Of a stretch of DNA of 64,000 nt, positions 52,155 to 61,270 are shown piece by piece. A program made the position numbers and the translations under genes. Origin of the DNA: Hyphomonadaceae bacterium (GTDB taxonomy: Bacteria; Pseudomonadota; Alphaproteobacteria; Caulobacterales; Hyphomonadaceae); the NCBI GenBank assembly GCA_016714495.1, contig JADKDU010000004.1:186001-250000 (forward strand). Direction: 5' to 3'. Positions within the stretch are counted from its first letter, which is position 1; every line of letters starts with the position of its first letter. The notes below the pieces were generated by a model. That model saw only the letters and a list, made by a program, of their open reading frames with translations, ran no database searches and was not told the DNA's origin.

Positions 52155-53000
52155 TCACCGCACCTTGTCGCCATTCACGGTCACGCGCCGCATATGCCGA
52201 CGCTGCCCGTGATAGTCGTTCAGCGCGAAGTGCCAGACGCAGCGATTGTCCCACATCGCCAGCGAGCCAGGCCGCCACCTGAACCGGCAGGTGAACGCCT
52301 CGCGGCGGCAGACCTCGAACAGGTAATCGAGCAGCGGTCGCGACTCCTTCCGCGTCCATCCCGCAAAGCGCAGCGTGAAAGCCGGGTTCACATACAGCCC
52401 CTTGCGCCCCGTCTCTGGATGCGTCCGCACCACCGGATGCTCATACTCCGGCACATCATCACCCACGACTTCACTATCCATCGAAGCCCGCTTCCGCGAC
52501 GACGCGCCTTGCGCCCCATACTCCTCCGCCGCCGAATGGATCGCTCGCAATTTCTCCAGCGTCTGCTTCAGCCCGGGCGAGAGCGCCTCCCACGCCGCAT
52601 ACTGGCTCGCAAACAAGGTATCGCCGCCGACCTCCGGAACCTCGATCGCATGCAGGATTGATCCCAGCGCGGGCACTTCAAGGAAGCTCATGTCCGAATG
52701 CCAGCCGCCGCCGAAATTGATCCGCTCGCTCGGCTCCTTGATGATCTCGAGGATCTCCGGGTGATCCGCCATGCCCTTCACGTAGGGATGGATATTCAGC
52801 GTCCCCCACCGCTTCCCGAATGCAATGTGCTGCTCGGGCGTCAGCTGCTGGTTGTGAAAGAAGATCACATGGTGTTTCAGGAACGCCGCATGAATGTCGT
52901 CGAACTGCGCTGCGCTCAGCGGCTTCGCCAGATCAATGCCTTCGATCTCCGCCCCAAGATGCGGCGACAGCGGCTTCACGGTGATGGTGGTGTAGGTCAT
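52155..53000 (-). CDS. TauD/TfdA family Fe(II)/2-oxoglutarate dioxygenase
   Basis: A 281-residue non-haem iron dioxygenase. The facial triad consists of WHSDMSF (His and Asp) and the distal His in CVWHFALNDY. The 2-oxoglutarate-binding Arg is in QRRHMRRVTVNGD, and PLSPHLGAEIEGIDLAKPLS is typical of the N-terminus. It resembles taurine and (2,4-dichlorophenoxy)acetate dioxygenases. It is convergent with smpB. The substrate is unknown. Confidence 0.9.
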   Translation of the reverse strand: MTYTTITVKPLSPHLGAEIEGIDLAKPLSAAQFDDIHAAFLKHHVIFFHNQQLTPEQHIAFGKRWGTLNIHPYVKGMADHPEILEIIKEPSERINFGGGWHSDMSFLEVPALGSILHAIEVPEVGGDTLFASQYAAWEALSPGLKQTLEKLRAIHSAAEEYGAQGASSRKRASMDSEVVGDDVPEYEHPVVRTHPETGRKGLYVNPAFTLRFAGWTRKESRPLLDYLFEVCRREAFTCRFRWRPGSLAMWDNRCVWHFALNDYHGQRRHMRRVTVNGDKVR

Positions 53001-53066
53001 ACCAGCTTCCTCGGCTCACCCGATAAAAGCTCCAAGCTCGGCGCACCGCAAGGCGCCGCAACGGCA

Positions 53067-53864
53067 TCAGTCCCGCTTCAACAGATCCCTGAAATCCGCC
53101 GGCTGCATCGGCTTCGACAGCAGGAAGCCCTGCGCTTCATCGACCTTCAACCAGGTCATGAAGTCCCACATCTCCTGCGTCTCAACGCCCTCGGCCACGA
53201 CCTTCAGCCCATGCTCCCGGGCCAGCCGCACGCAGCTCACCAGCGCCGCCTTCGCGAACGCCTCTTCCATCGCCAGCCGCGTAAACGCCGGGTCGATCTT
53301 CACTTCGGTGAAAGGGAAATTCCGCAGCCGGTCGATATTGCTTGTCCCCGCGCCAAAGTCGTCGATCGCGAGGCCGAAGCCTTTGCTCCGCAGCGCCGTC
53401 ATCGTCTCGAACGCATGCACGCCAAACTCAATCGCACGGCTCTCGGTGACTTCCAGAACGAATTGCGCGCAGTCCAGCCCGGCCTCGTTGATCGCACCCT
53501 CCATGAGATCGGCAAACTCCGTGCGCTCCAGCGATATCGGGCTGATGTTGATGGAGCAGGGCAGGCCTTCAAACGCGACAGCATGCTTCGCAACGGCCCG
53601 CGCCATCGCATAGGTTAGCGCATCGATCCGCTGGTTACGCTCGGCCAGCTCAACATAGGCGGCCGGCGACGCGAACCCCATTTGCGGCGTCGCGATCCGC
53701 GCCAGCGCTTCCGCGCCGACGATTCTGCGCGTCGTCATCGAAACCTTAGCGTGAAAAAACGGATGCAATCCGCCGCGCTCGATGGCGGCTTCAAGTAGGC
53801 TGGCGCTCGCAGGCGTTGCGCGCCGGGCAGCAGTCTCCGAACCCGTATCTGGGACGATCATCAT
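53067..53864 (-). CDS. EAL-domain c-di-GMP phosphodiesterase
   Basis: A 265-residue stand-alone EAL protein that would cleave c-di-GMP to pGpG. The key motifs are present: GAEALARIATPQMG (EAL), NISPISLER (Asn), VLEVTES (Glu), IDDFGAGTSN (DDFGAG), EVKIDPAF, KVVAEGVETQEM and AQGFLLSKPM. All metal and substrate residues look intact, so it is probably active. There is no sensor or GGDEF domain and no signal peptide, so regulation must come from elsewhere. Confidence 0.9.
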   Translation of the reverse strand: MMIVPDTGSETAARRATPASASLLEAAIERGGLHPFFHAKVSMTTRRIVGAEALARIATPQMGFASPAAYVELAERNQRIDALTYAMARAVAKHAVAFEGLPCSINISPISLERTEFADLMEGAINEAGLDCAQFVLEVTESRAIEFGVHAFETMTALRSKGFGLAIDDFGAGTSNIDRLRNFPFTEVKIDPAFTRLAMEEAFAKAALVSCVRLAREHGLKVVAEGVETQEMWDFMTWLKVDEAQGFLLSKPMQPADFRDLLKRD

Positions 53865-53990
53865 CGCAGCGAATTCACCACCCGCGGCCCTGGTTTAGTC
53901 CAGGGTCCGTCGGGTCAAATACGCCACAAAAACGTCTCGAAACCGCTAACCGGCGCTAGTCAAACTGATCGAAGCGCGTGGCGCCTCGCC

Positions 53991-54593
53991 TCACTTGGCG
54001 TCCGAAAGCGCCTGGTTCGCGTGATCCCAGTTCACGAGTTCGTCGAGGAAGGTGTTGATGTATTTGGGGCGGAGGTTCTGGTAGTCGAGATAATAGGCGT
54101 GTTCCCAGACATCCATGGTTATCAGCGGAGTAACCCCGTTTTCGGTCAGCGGCGTCTCGGCATTGCCCGTCTTCGAGACGACCAGCTTGCCATCCTTCAG
54201 CGACAGCCAGGCCCAGCCCGAACCGAACTGCGTCGTGCCGGCTTCGGCGAACTTGGCCTTGAACTCATCAAACGAGCCGAAATCGTTGTTGATCTTGTCC
54301 GCGATCAGGCCGGTCGGCTTGCCGCCGCCCTGCGGCTTCATGGAATGCCAGTAGAAGGTGTGGTTCCAGACCTGGCCGGCATTGTTGAAAATCGGCGTCT
54401 TTTTCTCGGCCCAGCTCTGCTTGACGACTTCCTCAAGCGATGCGCTTTCCAGCGGCGTGCCGGCGACCAGCTTGTTCAGGTTGTCCACATAGGCCTGATG
54501 GTGCTTGCCATAATGAAAGTTGAGGGTGTTTTCGGAAATGTGCGGCGCCAGGGCGTCACGGGCGTAAGGCAGGGCGGGAAGCGTGAAAGCCAT
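53991..54593 (-). CDS. sodB: superoxide dismutase [Fe/Mn], cytoplasmic
   Basis: A 200-residue SOD that disproportionates superoxide. Metal ligands sit in NTLNFHYGKHHQAYV, VWNHTFYWHSM and MDVWEHAYYLDYQNLRP. The FGSGWAWLSLKDGKL segment is SodB-like; the Fe form is more likely than Mn but the metal is not certain. No signal peptide. The ATG at 54593 precedes MAFTLPALPYARDAL. It is divergent from the squalene/phytoene synthase-like gene, 62 bases apart. Confidence 0.92.
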   Translation of the reverse strand: MAFTLPALPYARDALAPHISENTLNFHYGKHHQAYVDNLNKLVAGTPLESASLEEVVKQSWAEKKTPIFNNAGQVWNHTFYWHSMKPQGGGKPTGLIADKINNDFGSFDEFKAKFAEAGTTQFGSGWAWLSLKDGKLVVSKTGNAETPLTENGVTPLITMDVWEHAYYLDYQNLRPKYINTFLDELVNWDHANQALSDAK

Positions 54594-54655
54594 GAAATTA
54601 CCCTCTGTTTTATCTCTGCAGGCTCTGAAATAGGGCCTCGGATCTGAATTTGAAC

Positions 54656-55372
54656 ATGAGCGATACGTCCAATAAGGCAAATCTTGCAAGCGCGCCGCTC
54701 GCGGGCGCCGCGGAATTCGACGCCCGACTCAAGCGGACGGACGAAGATCGCTGGCTGGCGACGCGTTATGCGCCGCCAGACGGGCGCGAGCGGCTGGTCG
54801 CCATCTATCTGCTCAATCAGGAGCTCCAGCGCACGCTTCACACTAAGGAGCCAATGCTGGGCAAAATCCGCATCCAGTGGTGGCGCGAGACGATCGAACA
54901 GATCGCCGGCAAGGCGCCGCTGCGCCGCCATGACCTTGCCGAGGAACTGGCGCGCGTCACAAAAGACCGCACCGACCTGATCGCCCCTATCAACGACCTG
55001 GTCGATCGCTTCGACGACATTCTCGACGACCATCTCCATGGGGGCCACACGACCGGCGGCGACCATGAATCGCGCCACCTTGCCGTCGAAGGCGCTCTTG
55101 CCCGGTTGGCTGGCCAAGCGCTCGATGCGAAGGCGACGCGTGAACAACTTGAGATGCTCGGCCGCTGCGGCGAAGCTCGCGTGGCTCTCGCCGCCGAACT
55201 TCCCGACGCGCGGGCGCGCTGGGCTAATGCGCAGACCGCCGCGCGTAAACTACCGTCGACACTCCTTCCCGCAATTCTGCACGCGGCCGCCGCCGACTCA
55301 GGTGAAGAGCCACGCTCACCCTTCTCGAAACGCTGGCGCATGTTCCGCGCTGCGCTGACCCGCCGCATTTGA
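54656..55372 (+). CDS. squalene/phytoene synthase-like protein (short form)
   Basis: A 238-residue protein with part of the trans-isoprenyl-diphosphate synthase fold (head-to-head type): RWLATRYAPPDGRERLVAIYLLNQELQRT, KIRIQWWRETIEQIAG and RHLAVEGALARLAGQ. The canonical DxxxD motifs are not obvious, and it is shorter than typical carotenoid or squalene synthases (about 270-350). It resembles the NDUFAF6-type subgroup linked to complex I assembly. The enzymatic role is therefore unclear. Confidence 0.72.
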   Translation: MSDTSNKANLASAPLAGAAEFDARLKRTDEDRWLATRYAPPDGRERLVAIYLLNQELQRTLHTKEPMLGKIRIQWWRETIEQIAGKAPLRRHDLAEELARVTKDRTDLIAPINDLVDRFDDILDDHLHGGHTTGGDHESRHLAVEGALARLAGQALDAKATREQLEMLGRCGEARVALAAELPDARARWANAQTAARKLPSTLLPAILHAAAADSGEEPRSPFSKRWRMFRAALTRRI

Positions 55373-55395
55373 TCTCTCACCTCAGCGAGACCGCG

Positions 55396-55809
55396 ATGAC
55401 CACACAGACTGGCGATCCGAAAAATGCCTCCGACGTCCGTGCCGTGTTCGAGCGCTGGCTCAAGGCCGTGCAGACCCGCGATCTCAGCGGCGTCACCGAC
55501 GCACATGACGATGATGTGGTGATGTTCGACGTCGCCGATCCGCCGCAACTCACCGGCGTCGACGAGTATCGCGACATCTGGGAAAATTTCTTCCCCTGGT
55601 TCGGCCCCAAAGGCGTCTTCGAGCCAAGCGACCTGTCGATCGTCGCGGGTGACGATGTCGCCTTCAGCCATTGTCTCGTCCGCTGCGTCGGATCGACGCC
55701 ATCGGAAGTCGAAAAGCCGATCCGTCTGACCATTGGCTATCACAAAATCGAAGGCGAATGGATCATCGTCCACGAACACCATTCCGTCGCGTGGGAACTC
55801 GAAGACTGA
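55396..55809 (+). CDS. nuclear-transport-factor-2/SnoaL-like protein (DUF4440 class)
   Basis: A 137-residue NTF2-fold protein: VFERWLKAVQTRDLSGVTDAH, DDDVVMFDVADPPQLTGVDEYRDIWENF and WIIVHEHHSVAWELED. The pattern is that of SnoaL/ketosteroid-isomerase-like proteins, often annotated YybH or SgcJ/EcaC family. The role is unknown. It is 23 bases after the phytoene-synthase-like gene and probably in the same transcript. Confidence 0.8.
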   Translation: MTTQTGDPKNASDVRAVFERWLKAVQTRDLSGVTDAHDDDVVMFDVADPPQLTGVDEYRDIWENFFPWFGPKGVFEPSDLSIVAGDDVAFSHCLVRCVGSTPSEVEKPIRLTIGYHKIEGEWIIVHEHHSVAWELED

Positions 55810-55904
55810 GCCCGCACAGCCCGCGCCTATGGCTATTTGCCTCTCGACGCGGTCTGGTGCTTCAGGGATAGAATCGGCCAGGGCAGAGACGGGGCAGCGC
55901 GGAC

Positions 55905-56675
55905 GTGAACAGGCTTTTCGATCCAGCCTATTGGGGCCGCGCGCTGACCCAGCCAGTTGTGCTGCTGGGCCTCGCGATCGATCTTCTACCGGTCTATGGC
56001 GTGATCGCCTGGGGCTGGAACGCAGTCCCGCTGGTCCTGCTCTACTGGATGGAAAACATCGTCGCCGGCGCCGCGACGCTTCCGCGCATCATTGTGTCTG
56101 GCGCCAGCTACGGCGCGCTCGGCCTGCTCGCTGGCCTTGGTCTCAGCGTCTTCTTCGTCTTCCACTATGGCCTGTTCTGCATGGTGCACGGCACCTTCCT
56201 GATGGGCTTTGCCGCCTTTGCATCAGGCCCTCAAGCCATGGCCGCCATTCCGCTCATGGATCTCCAAGGCATGTTCACCTTCTCCCTCAACAGCGGCCTG
56301 CATGTCGACTGGATCCTCTACACCATCGTGGGTTTCCAGGCGCTGCTGTTCGTCTGGGAGTTCCTCATCAAGGGCGAATGGAAGAACTCGAATCCGATGG
56401 CCGAAATGTTCGCACCCTACGGCCGCATCATCGTGCTGCACTTCGGTCTGTTCCTCGGTGCGGGCGCGCTCTTCGTGCTGGGGCAACCCATGATCGGCGT
56501 GCTGGCGCTGATCGTGTTCCGCGCGATCTGGGGCGTCATCACCAATGCAGGCCGCGCTGGCGTTCCACTTCCCTTCGAGGGCAGCTGGAACCAGGCGGTC
56601 AAGCAGATGTCGAACCGCGAGTCTTTCGAGAAAGCGATGCGCGGCGAAAAGTTGGACGGACCTAGCGAGCCTTAG
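55905..56675 (+). CDS. DUF6498-containing membrane protein
   Basis: A 256-residue integral membrane protein with about six segments. Characteristic features are LLYWMENIVAGAATLPRI, FVFHYGLFCMVHGTFLMGF and WGVITNAGRAGVPLPFEG, matching the DUF6498 family. The function is unknown. The start is GTG at 55905. It is convergent with the DUF1353 gene, overlapping it by 14 bases (56662-56675). Confidence 0.78.
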   Translation: MNRLFDPAYWGRALTQPVVLLGLAIDLLPVYGVIAWGWNAVPLVLLYWMENIVAGAATLPRIIVSGASYGALGLLAGLGLSVFFVFHYGLFCMVHGTFLMGFAAFASGPQAMAAIPLMDLQGMFTFSLNSGLHVDWILYTIVGFQALLFVWEFLIKGEWKNSNPMAEMFAPYGRIIVLHFGLFLGAGALFVLGQPMIGVLALIVFRAIWGVITNAGRAGVPLPFEGSWNQAVKQMSNRESFEKAMRGEKLDGPSEP

Positions 56676-57483
56676 TCGCCACCATTGCGTCCTGCGCCTT
56701 CGCCTTCGCGTCGGCCTCGCTTAAGGGTGGTTGGACACTGGCCGGCGAGCGCTCGGGCGCCAGGCCCTTTTTCCGCTTCACGGGCTTGGGAATTTCCGCC
56801 TCCCGCCAGGTGACGGCGAAAGATTTCCGGTCGGGCAGCGGATCGCGCGGCTTCAACCGTTCAAGGTCGCGGAAGTCATAATCGCTTTCGAGCCCATAAC
56901 CGCTGCCGCCGCCAACGCGCACGGCCCAGTACATGATATTGCGCCGGAAGAAGCCAACGCCCACCAGCTTCAATGCGCGCCTGAAAGTCACATCCGCAAG
57001 CTTGCGACCCTTTTTGTCGCCCTTGGTTCCCAAGGTATAGAGCCAGTCGTGCACCACGGCGGCTTCCGAATGCTTGCCGAACGGCGAGATCATCCACTGT
57101 GCAAACCCCGGGATCGATGCGAAGTCGGTGACGTAGCCCTGCGGCGCCGCCACCGCGATCTTCCTGCGCTTCGACAGGTGCGCCACAAACCCGAACGTCG
57201 CCGCCAGCGCCGCAACGCGCCTGTTCTGCCGGTTTTCATCGGGGATCAGGATGATGGCCAGCGAGGTGATCGGCCCTTCGCGGTTTTCCTCGAACAAAAT
57301 CTCCGCGCCGAAAGTCGCGGCCATTTCCTCGGCCACCGACGCCTCGAACATTCCTTCGACTGAAGTCTTATGCTTGGTTTCAGCTTGCGACACGACCTGT
57401 GCAAGGCGCTTGGCGACATCGACCGTCGACTCGTTCAGTTCACGCCCGAGATGGCGCTTGGGAGTCAGGTGTTTGCGAGCCAT
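56662..57483 (-). CDS. DUF1353 protein with N-terminal extension
   Basis: A 273-residue protein. The C-terminal half (residues 110-200) is a DUF1353 domain: YVTDFASIPGFAQWMISPFGKH, AAVVHDWLYTLGTKG and FRRALKLVGVGFFRRNIMYWAV. This domain is common in phage and chromosomal proteins of unknown role. The N-terminal 110 residues (ELNESTVDVAKRLAQVVSQAE, EMAATFGAEILFEENREG) are unusual for the family. A Lys/Pro-rich end follows. No phage genes are nearby. Confidence 0.72.
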   Translation of the reverse strand: MARKHLTPKRHLGRELNESTVDVAKRLAQVVSQAETKHKTSVEGMFEASVAEEMAATFGAEILFEENREGPITSLAIILIPDENRQNRRVAALAATFGFVAHLSKRRKIAVAAPQGYVTDFASIPGFAQWMISPFGKHSEAAVVHDWLYTLGTKGDKKGRKLADVTFRRALKLVGVGFFRRNIMYWAVRVGGGSGYGLESDYDFRDLERLKPRDPLPDRKSFAVTWREAEIPKPVKRKKGLAPERSPASVQPPLSEADAKAKAQDAMVATKAR

Positions 57484-57504
57484 GTTGCCTCCCGTGCGCG
57501 GAAT

Positions 57505-58932
57505 CTAGTTGGAGGCCGTGACAGGCGCCATCTGCGCCTTCAGCCAGCCTTCGATGTCATCCAGCGCGCGGAGGGATATCAACCGCTTGCGCGCCCGGCC
57601 CTTGTCCGCGCCCTTGAGGCGCTTGCCATCCGGGCCTTTCAACTCGCCCGCCTCGATGTCGGGGAACAGACCATAATTTACATTCATCGGCTGGAACGAC
57701 CGGGCGCTCGAATCCTCGATCTGCCCGACCACATGCCCGCCCGTGATGTGGTTTACGAGCGCGCCGAGCGCTGTGGTTGAAGGCGGCGCGTCAACCTGAA
57801 GTCCAAGCTGCTCGGCCGCAGCCATGCGCCCTGCAACTAGCCCCATCGCCGCGCTCTCGACATAACCTTCTACGCCCGTCACCTGCCCAGCGAACCGAAC
57901 GCGCGTATCCGCATTCAGCCGCAGCTGTCCATCAAGCAGCGCCGGCGAGTTGATGAAGGTATTGCGATGGATGCCGCCCAACCGCGCGAATTGCGCATTC
58001 TCGAGCCCCGGAATCATCCGGAAGATATCCTGCTGCGCCCCATGCTTCAGCTTCGTCTGAAAGCCCACCATGTTCCACAATGTTGCAAGCTTGTTGTCCT
58101 GCCGCAACTGCACCACGGCCCAGGCCTTCACGGTCGGGTCATGCGCATTGGTAAGCCCCACCGGCTTCATCGGCCCATAGCGCAGCGTCTCGGCGCCGCG
58201 CTCCGCCATCACTTCGATCGGCAGGCAGCCCTCGAAATAGGGCGTGCCTTCCCATTCCTTGAACTCGCTCTTTGGCGCCGCCAGCAACGCAGCGATGAAC
58301 GCCTCATACTGCTCCTTCGACATCGGGCAGTTGATGTAAGCCTCCGCCCCATCGCCGCCCGGTCCCGGCTTGTCATACCGCGACTGCTTCCACGCCTTCG
58401 TCATGTCGATCGATTCGATATGCACGATCGGCGCGATCGCATCAAAGAACGCCAGTGAGTCCTCACCCGTTTTGGCAAGGATCGCCTTGGCCAGCGCATC
58501 CGAGGTCAGCGGTCCCGTCGCGATGATCACGCTCGACCACGCCTCAGGCGGCCACCCATCGATCTCGCCGCGCTCAATCGTGACCAGCGGATGCGCCTCC
58601 AGCGCCGCCGTAACATCAGCCGAGAACCCGTCGCGATCCACCGCCAGCGCTGAGCCCGCGGGAACCTTGTGCTTGTCGCCCATGGCGATGATCAGCCCGT
58701 TCGCGCGCCGCATCTCCTCATGCAGGAGGCCCACTGCGTTATATTCCCAGTCATCCGACCGGAAGGAGTTGGAGCACACGAGTTCCGCCAGCCCGTCCGT
58801 ATGATGGGCATCCGTTTTTCGCACCGGCCGCATCTCGTGCAGCACCACGGGCACGCCCATATTGGCCGCCTGCCAGGCCGCCTCCGACCCCGCCATGCCG
58901 CCGCCGATGATGTGTATGGGTTTGGTGCTCAT
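57505..58932 (-). CDS. trmFO: methylenetetrahydrofolate-tRNA-(uracil-5-)-methyltransferase
   Basis: A 475-residue FAD-dependent enzyme that makes 5-methyluridine at position 54 of tRNA using methylene-THF. The FAD-binding start IIGGGMAGSEAAWQAANMG and the family signature EMRPVRKTDAHHTDGLAELVCSNSFRSDD are diagnostic. Later segments include MGLVAGRMAAAEQLG and the conserved tail near FQPMNVNYGLFP. It starts at 58932 (ATG), and the DUF1353 gene follows by 21 bases, so they may share a transcript. Confidence 0.95.
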   Translation of the reverse strand: MSTKPIHIIGGGMAGSEAAWQAANMGVPVVLHEMRPVRKTDAHHTDGLAELVCSNSFRSDDWEYNAVGLLHEEMRRANGLIIAMGDKHKVPAGSALAVDRDGFSADVTAALEAHPLVTIERGEIDGWPPEAWSSVIIATGPLTSDALAKAILAKTGEDSLAFFDAIAPIVHIESIDMTKAWKQSRYDKPGPGGDGAEAYINCPMSKEQYEAFIAALLAAPKSEFKEWEGTPYFEGCLPIEVMAERGAETLRYGPMKPVGLTNAHDPTVKAWAVVQLRQDNKLATLWNMVGFQTKLKHGAQQDIFRMIPGLENAQFARLGGIHRNTFINSPALLDGQLRLNADTRVRFAGQVTGVEGYVESAAMGLVAGRMAAAEQLGLQVDAPPSTTALGALVNHITGGHVVGQIEDSSARSFQPMNVNYGLFPDIEAGELKGPDGKRLKGADKGRARKRLISLRALDDIEGWLKAQMAPVTASN

Positions 58933-59048
58933 GGGCTCCGTATAGTGGAACCTGCAGTTGGGAACAGGGGGCGCATTACTGTGCGCTGCCCATCTTCCCG
59001 TTCGCCCGGAAAAGCGTAGGTTTCAGGACCTTCGCCATCAGGAACGCC

Positions 59049-60167
59049 ATGACTGTCAGAAGCCGGATTTTCGCCTGTGCGGCGCTGCTTGCAGTGATTG
59101 TTGGTCCCGCATCCGCTGATATCCGCGCGTTCAACACAGCCGTGCAAAAGGGCGACTACGTTGCGGCGGTCGCCGCGGCTAACGAGACGTGGCCAGCCAT
59201 TAGTCGCGCCAACCCTGATGCTGCCTCGGTCGCCCGCGAGTTCGGCTGGATTGCCATGCTCGCCGGCCAACCGACCACGGCATTGACCTACGCTAAGTTC
59301 CTGGTGGAGCAGGGCGCCTCGCTTGCCCGGCCGGATTCATCGCCCGTCGTTTCCCGCATCCTGCACGACTGGGCGAGCCTTGCCTCCGCGCCCTCGCAGC
59401 CCTCGCGCACACGCCTGCTCGCCTCACTCCAGCAGCGTGCCGCCGCTCCCGGCCAAGACCTCATCTCTGTCCGCGCCGCGCACGCGCTCTACGCCCAGGC
59501 CTGGGCCGCTGGTGATTGGGCGCAGGCCTATGACAGCGCGTTGCTCGCGATCCGCTTCCTGGACGAAGTCGGCGCCAGCCAATCGCCAGTACGTTTCGAG
59601 TTGCGGCGTGGCGTGGCCGCTTCGTCGTACATGCGCGTGAAATCACCGGAAGCCTACAACGCGATCTACGATGTGGCCGCCGTGCTTGCCGAGCAGATCG
59701 CCGCGGAGCAGCCCGGCGCCATCCGCGACCGTTACGCCGCCGAATACTTCGCAGCGATTGCATGGGGCGACATCATGTACAGCGCGCTCGATGCGACCCG
59801 CCAGAAAGCCACACCCAATCGCAGTAGCAACATCAAGTCGATCGCCGACATCCTCTATCCCGCGCCAGGCGATACATCCGCGCCGCGCTGCCGTATCCTT
59901 CTCGACCGCAAGTTCGACAGCCCCGGCTTCCCTTTCGATGCGCGCTTCCGCGATCTTGGCGGTGAAGTGATCTATGCAATGAAGGTCGAGCCCAATGGCG
60001 TCTTGTCCTCCCCCCGCGTGCTGGCCTCCGCGCCCCACCCCGGATTTGCCGAGCGGCTGGGCGATGCCGTCAAGTCATGGCGCTGGCGCATAGAGGGCTA
60101 CGCCCCGCCCAGCTGCCGCATGCCGGAAGCCCACATCTTCACCGTCGAGTTCGGTCTGGGTAAATAG
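59049..60167 (+). CDS. exported protein with TonB C-terminal-like domain
   Basis: A 372-residue protein with a signal peptide (IFACAALLAVIVGPASA) and a long helical repeat region (TPR-like: VAREFGWIAMLAGQPTTAL, AHALYAQAWAAGDWAQA). The C-terminal 90 residues (VIYAMKVEPNGVLSSPRVLASAP, GDAVKSWRWRIEGYAPP) resemble a TonB C-terminal domain. No ExbB/ExbD gene or membrane anchor is present, so it may be a periplasmic adaptor rather than a classic TonB. It is divergent from trmFO. Confidence 0.7.
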   Translation: MTVRSRIFACAALLAVIVGPASADIRAFNTAVQKGDYVAAVAAANETWPAISRANPDAASVAREFGWIAMLAGQPTTALTYAKFLVEQGASLARPDSSPVVSRILHDWASLASAPSQPSRTRLLASLQQRAAAPGQDLISVRAAHALYAQAWAAGDWAQAYDSALLAIRFLDEVGASQSPVRFELRRGVAASSYMRVKSPEAYNAIYDVAAVLAEQIAAEQPGAIRDRYAAEYFAAIAWGDIMYSALDATRQKATPNRSSNIKSIADILYPAPGDTSAPRCRILLDRKFDSPGFPFDARFRDLGGEVIYAMKVEPNGVLSSPRVLASAPHPGFAERLGDAVKSWRWRIEGYAPPSCRMPEAHIFTVEFGLGK

Positions 60168-60234
60168 CCAGCAGTCTCGGCGGTTGCCGCCCCCCGCCAA
60201 TTGAACTAGGCCCATGCCTGTTCTGGAGGGCAGC

Positions 60235-61122
60235 ATGACGGACACCGCAGCGGGCAAGGTTCCTGTCATCACGTGCGTGAGCGAGGCGTGGCAGTTCCTG
60301 ATAGCGCACTGGCGCCTGTTCGCGCCTGCCGCCGCCGCCGTGGCGATCTTCTCGCAGATCGGCCCGGCGCTTGCCCTGCTGGTCGCGCCGGCCGATCCGG
60401 CGCCGCAAACCGTCATGCAGAACGTGCTTGGCGATTTCCTCACTGCCCTGCCATCCATGATCGCCGGCCTGCTCTACACCGCCGCCATCCTGCGCAAGGC
60501 CGTCCGCAACGAGTTCACTGGTCGCTTCGGCCTTGCCTTCGGCGCCGACGAAGTGCGCCTCCTTGGCGTTGCTGCCGCGATGGCTTGCCTGTTCGTGCCG
60601 ATCGTCAGCCTGGTCTTGTTCGTTCTCAGCATCACCGTCTTTAGCAAGATCGCGACATCGCAGGCCGCGCTCGAAGCCATTTTGGCCGACCCCGACGCCA
60701 TGAACGAAGCCATCGTCGCCGCAGTGGGCGAGGGTGGGGCGACCGCTCTGTCGCTCTTTATCATCGTGATGTTCGTGATTTTCCTTGTCCTCGCTGCGCG
60801 CCTCTACATGGTCAATGCGGCGACCATCGGCGAGCGCCGCATGGTGATCTTCCAGACCTGGAGCTGGTCGAGTCGCAACATCCTGCGCCTGCTCGGCGCC
60901 ATGATCCTGACGGTGCTGCCCGTTATGCTGATCGACAGCATCGTCGGCAGTGTTGGCGTGTCGCTGCTGCTGGCCCTGCCGGAAGGAGCGCAAGGCGTCA
61001 TGCCGGTTCTGATCGTCCGCGCGCTGGTCACCTTCGTCGGCGCCCTGACCACGATCCCGGTCGTCGTGCTCGGGGCCATCTTCTACAAGGGCCTGCGCCC
61101 GCCGGGCTTCACACCGAAATAG
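60235..61122 (+). CDS. multi-pass membrane protein of unknown function
   Basis: A 295-residue protein with about six predicted membrane segments (for example LFAPAAAAVAIFSQIGPALALLV, GVAAAMACLFVPIVSLVLFVL, LFIIVMFVIFLVLAARLYMV, ILTVLPVMLIDSIVG). The segment VNAATIGERRMVIFQTWSWSSRNILRLLG resembles the conserved loop of proteins with a glycerophosphodiesterase-like membrane domain. TGGAGGG upstream of the ATG at 60235 decides the start over 60214. The function is unknown. Confidence 0.65.
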   Translation: MTDTAAGKVPVITCVSEAWQFLIAHWRLFAPAAAAVAIFSQIGPALALLVAPADPAPQTVMQNVLGDFLTALPSMIAGLLYTAAILRKAVRNEFTGRFGLAFGADEVRLLGVAAAMACLFVPIVSLVLFVLSITVFSKIATSQAALEAILADPDAMNEAIVAAVGEGGATALSLFIIVMFVIFLVLAARLYMVNAATIGERRMVIFQTWSWSSRNILRLLGAMILTVLPVMLIDSIVGSVGVSLLLALPEGAQGVMPVLIVRALVTFVGALTTIPVVVLGAIFYKGLRPPGFTPK

Positions 61123-61270
61123 CAAGGCCGCGCCAGGTATCGGTCCGCCGACGCCAATCAGGTCGTCATCCGCCCCCGCGCAGCGGCAGGGGATCTTCGA
61201 CAATACGGAAGGCGACATCTTCGCGGTGCACGAAAGCGTATTCGCCGCTCCTGACAGATTACGGCGTCCG

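Noticed and set aside
56662..57483. DUF1353 gene considered as a prophage marker
   Set aside because: Neighbouring genes are trmFO and a chromosomal membrane protein; no phage structural or integrase gene is present.
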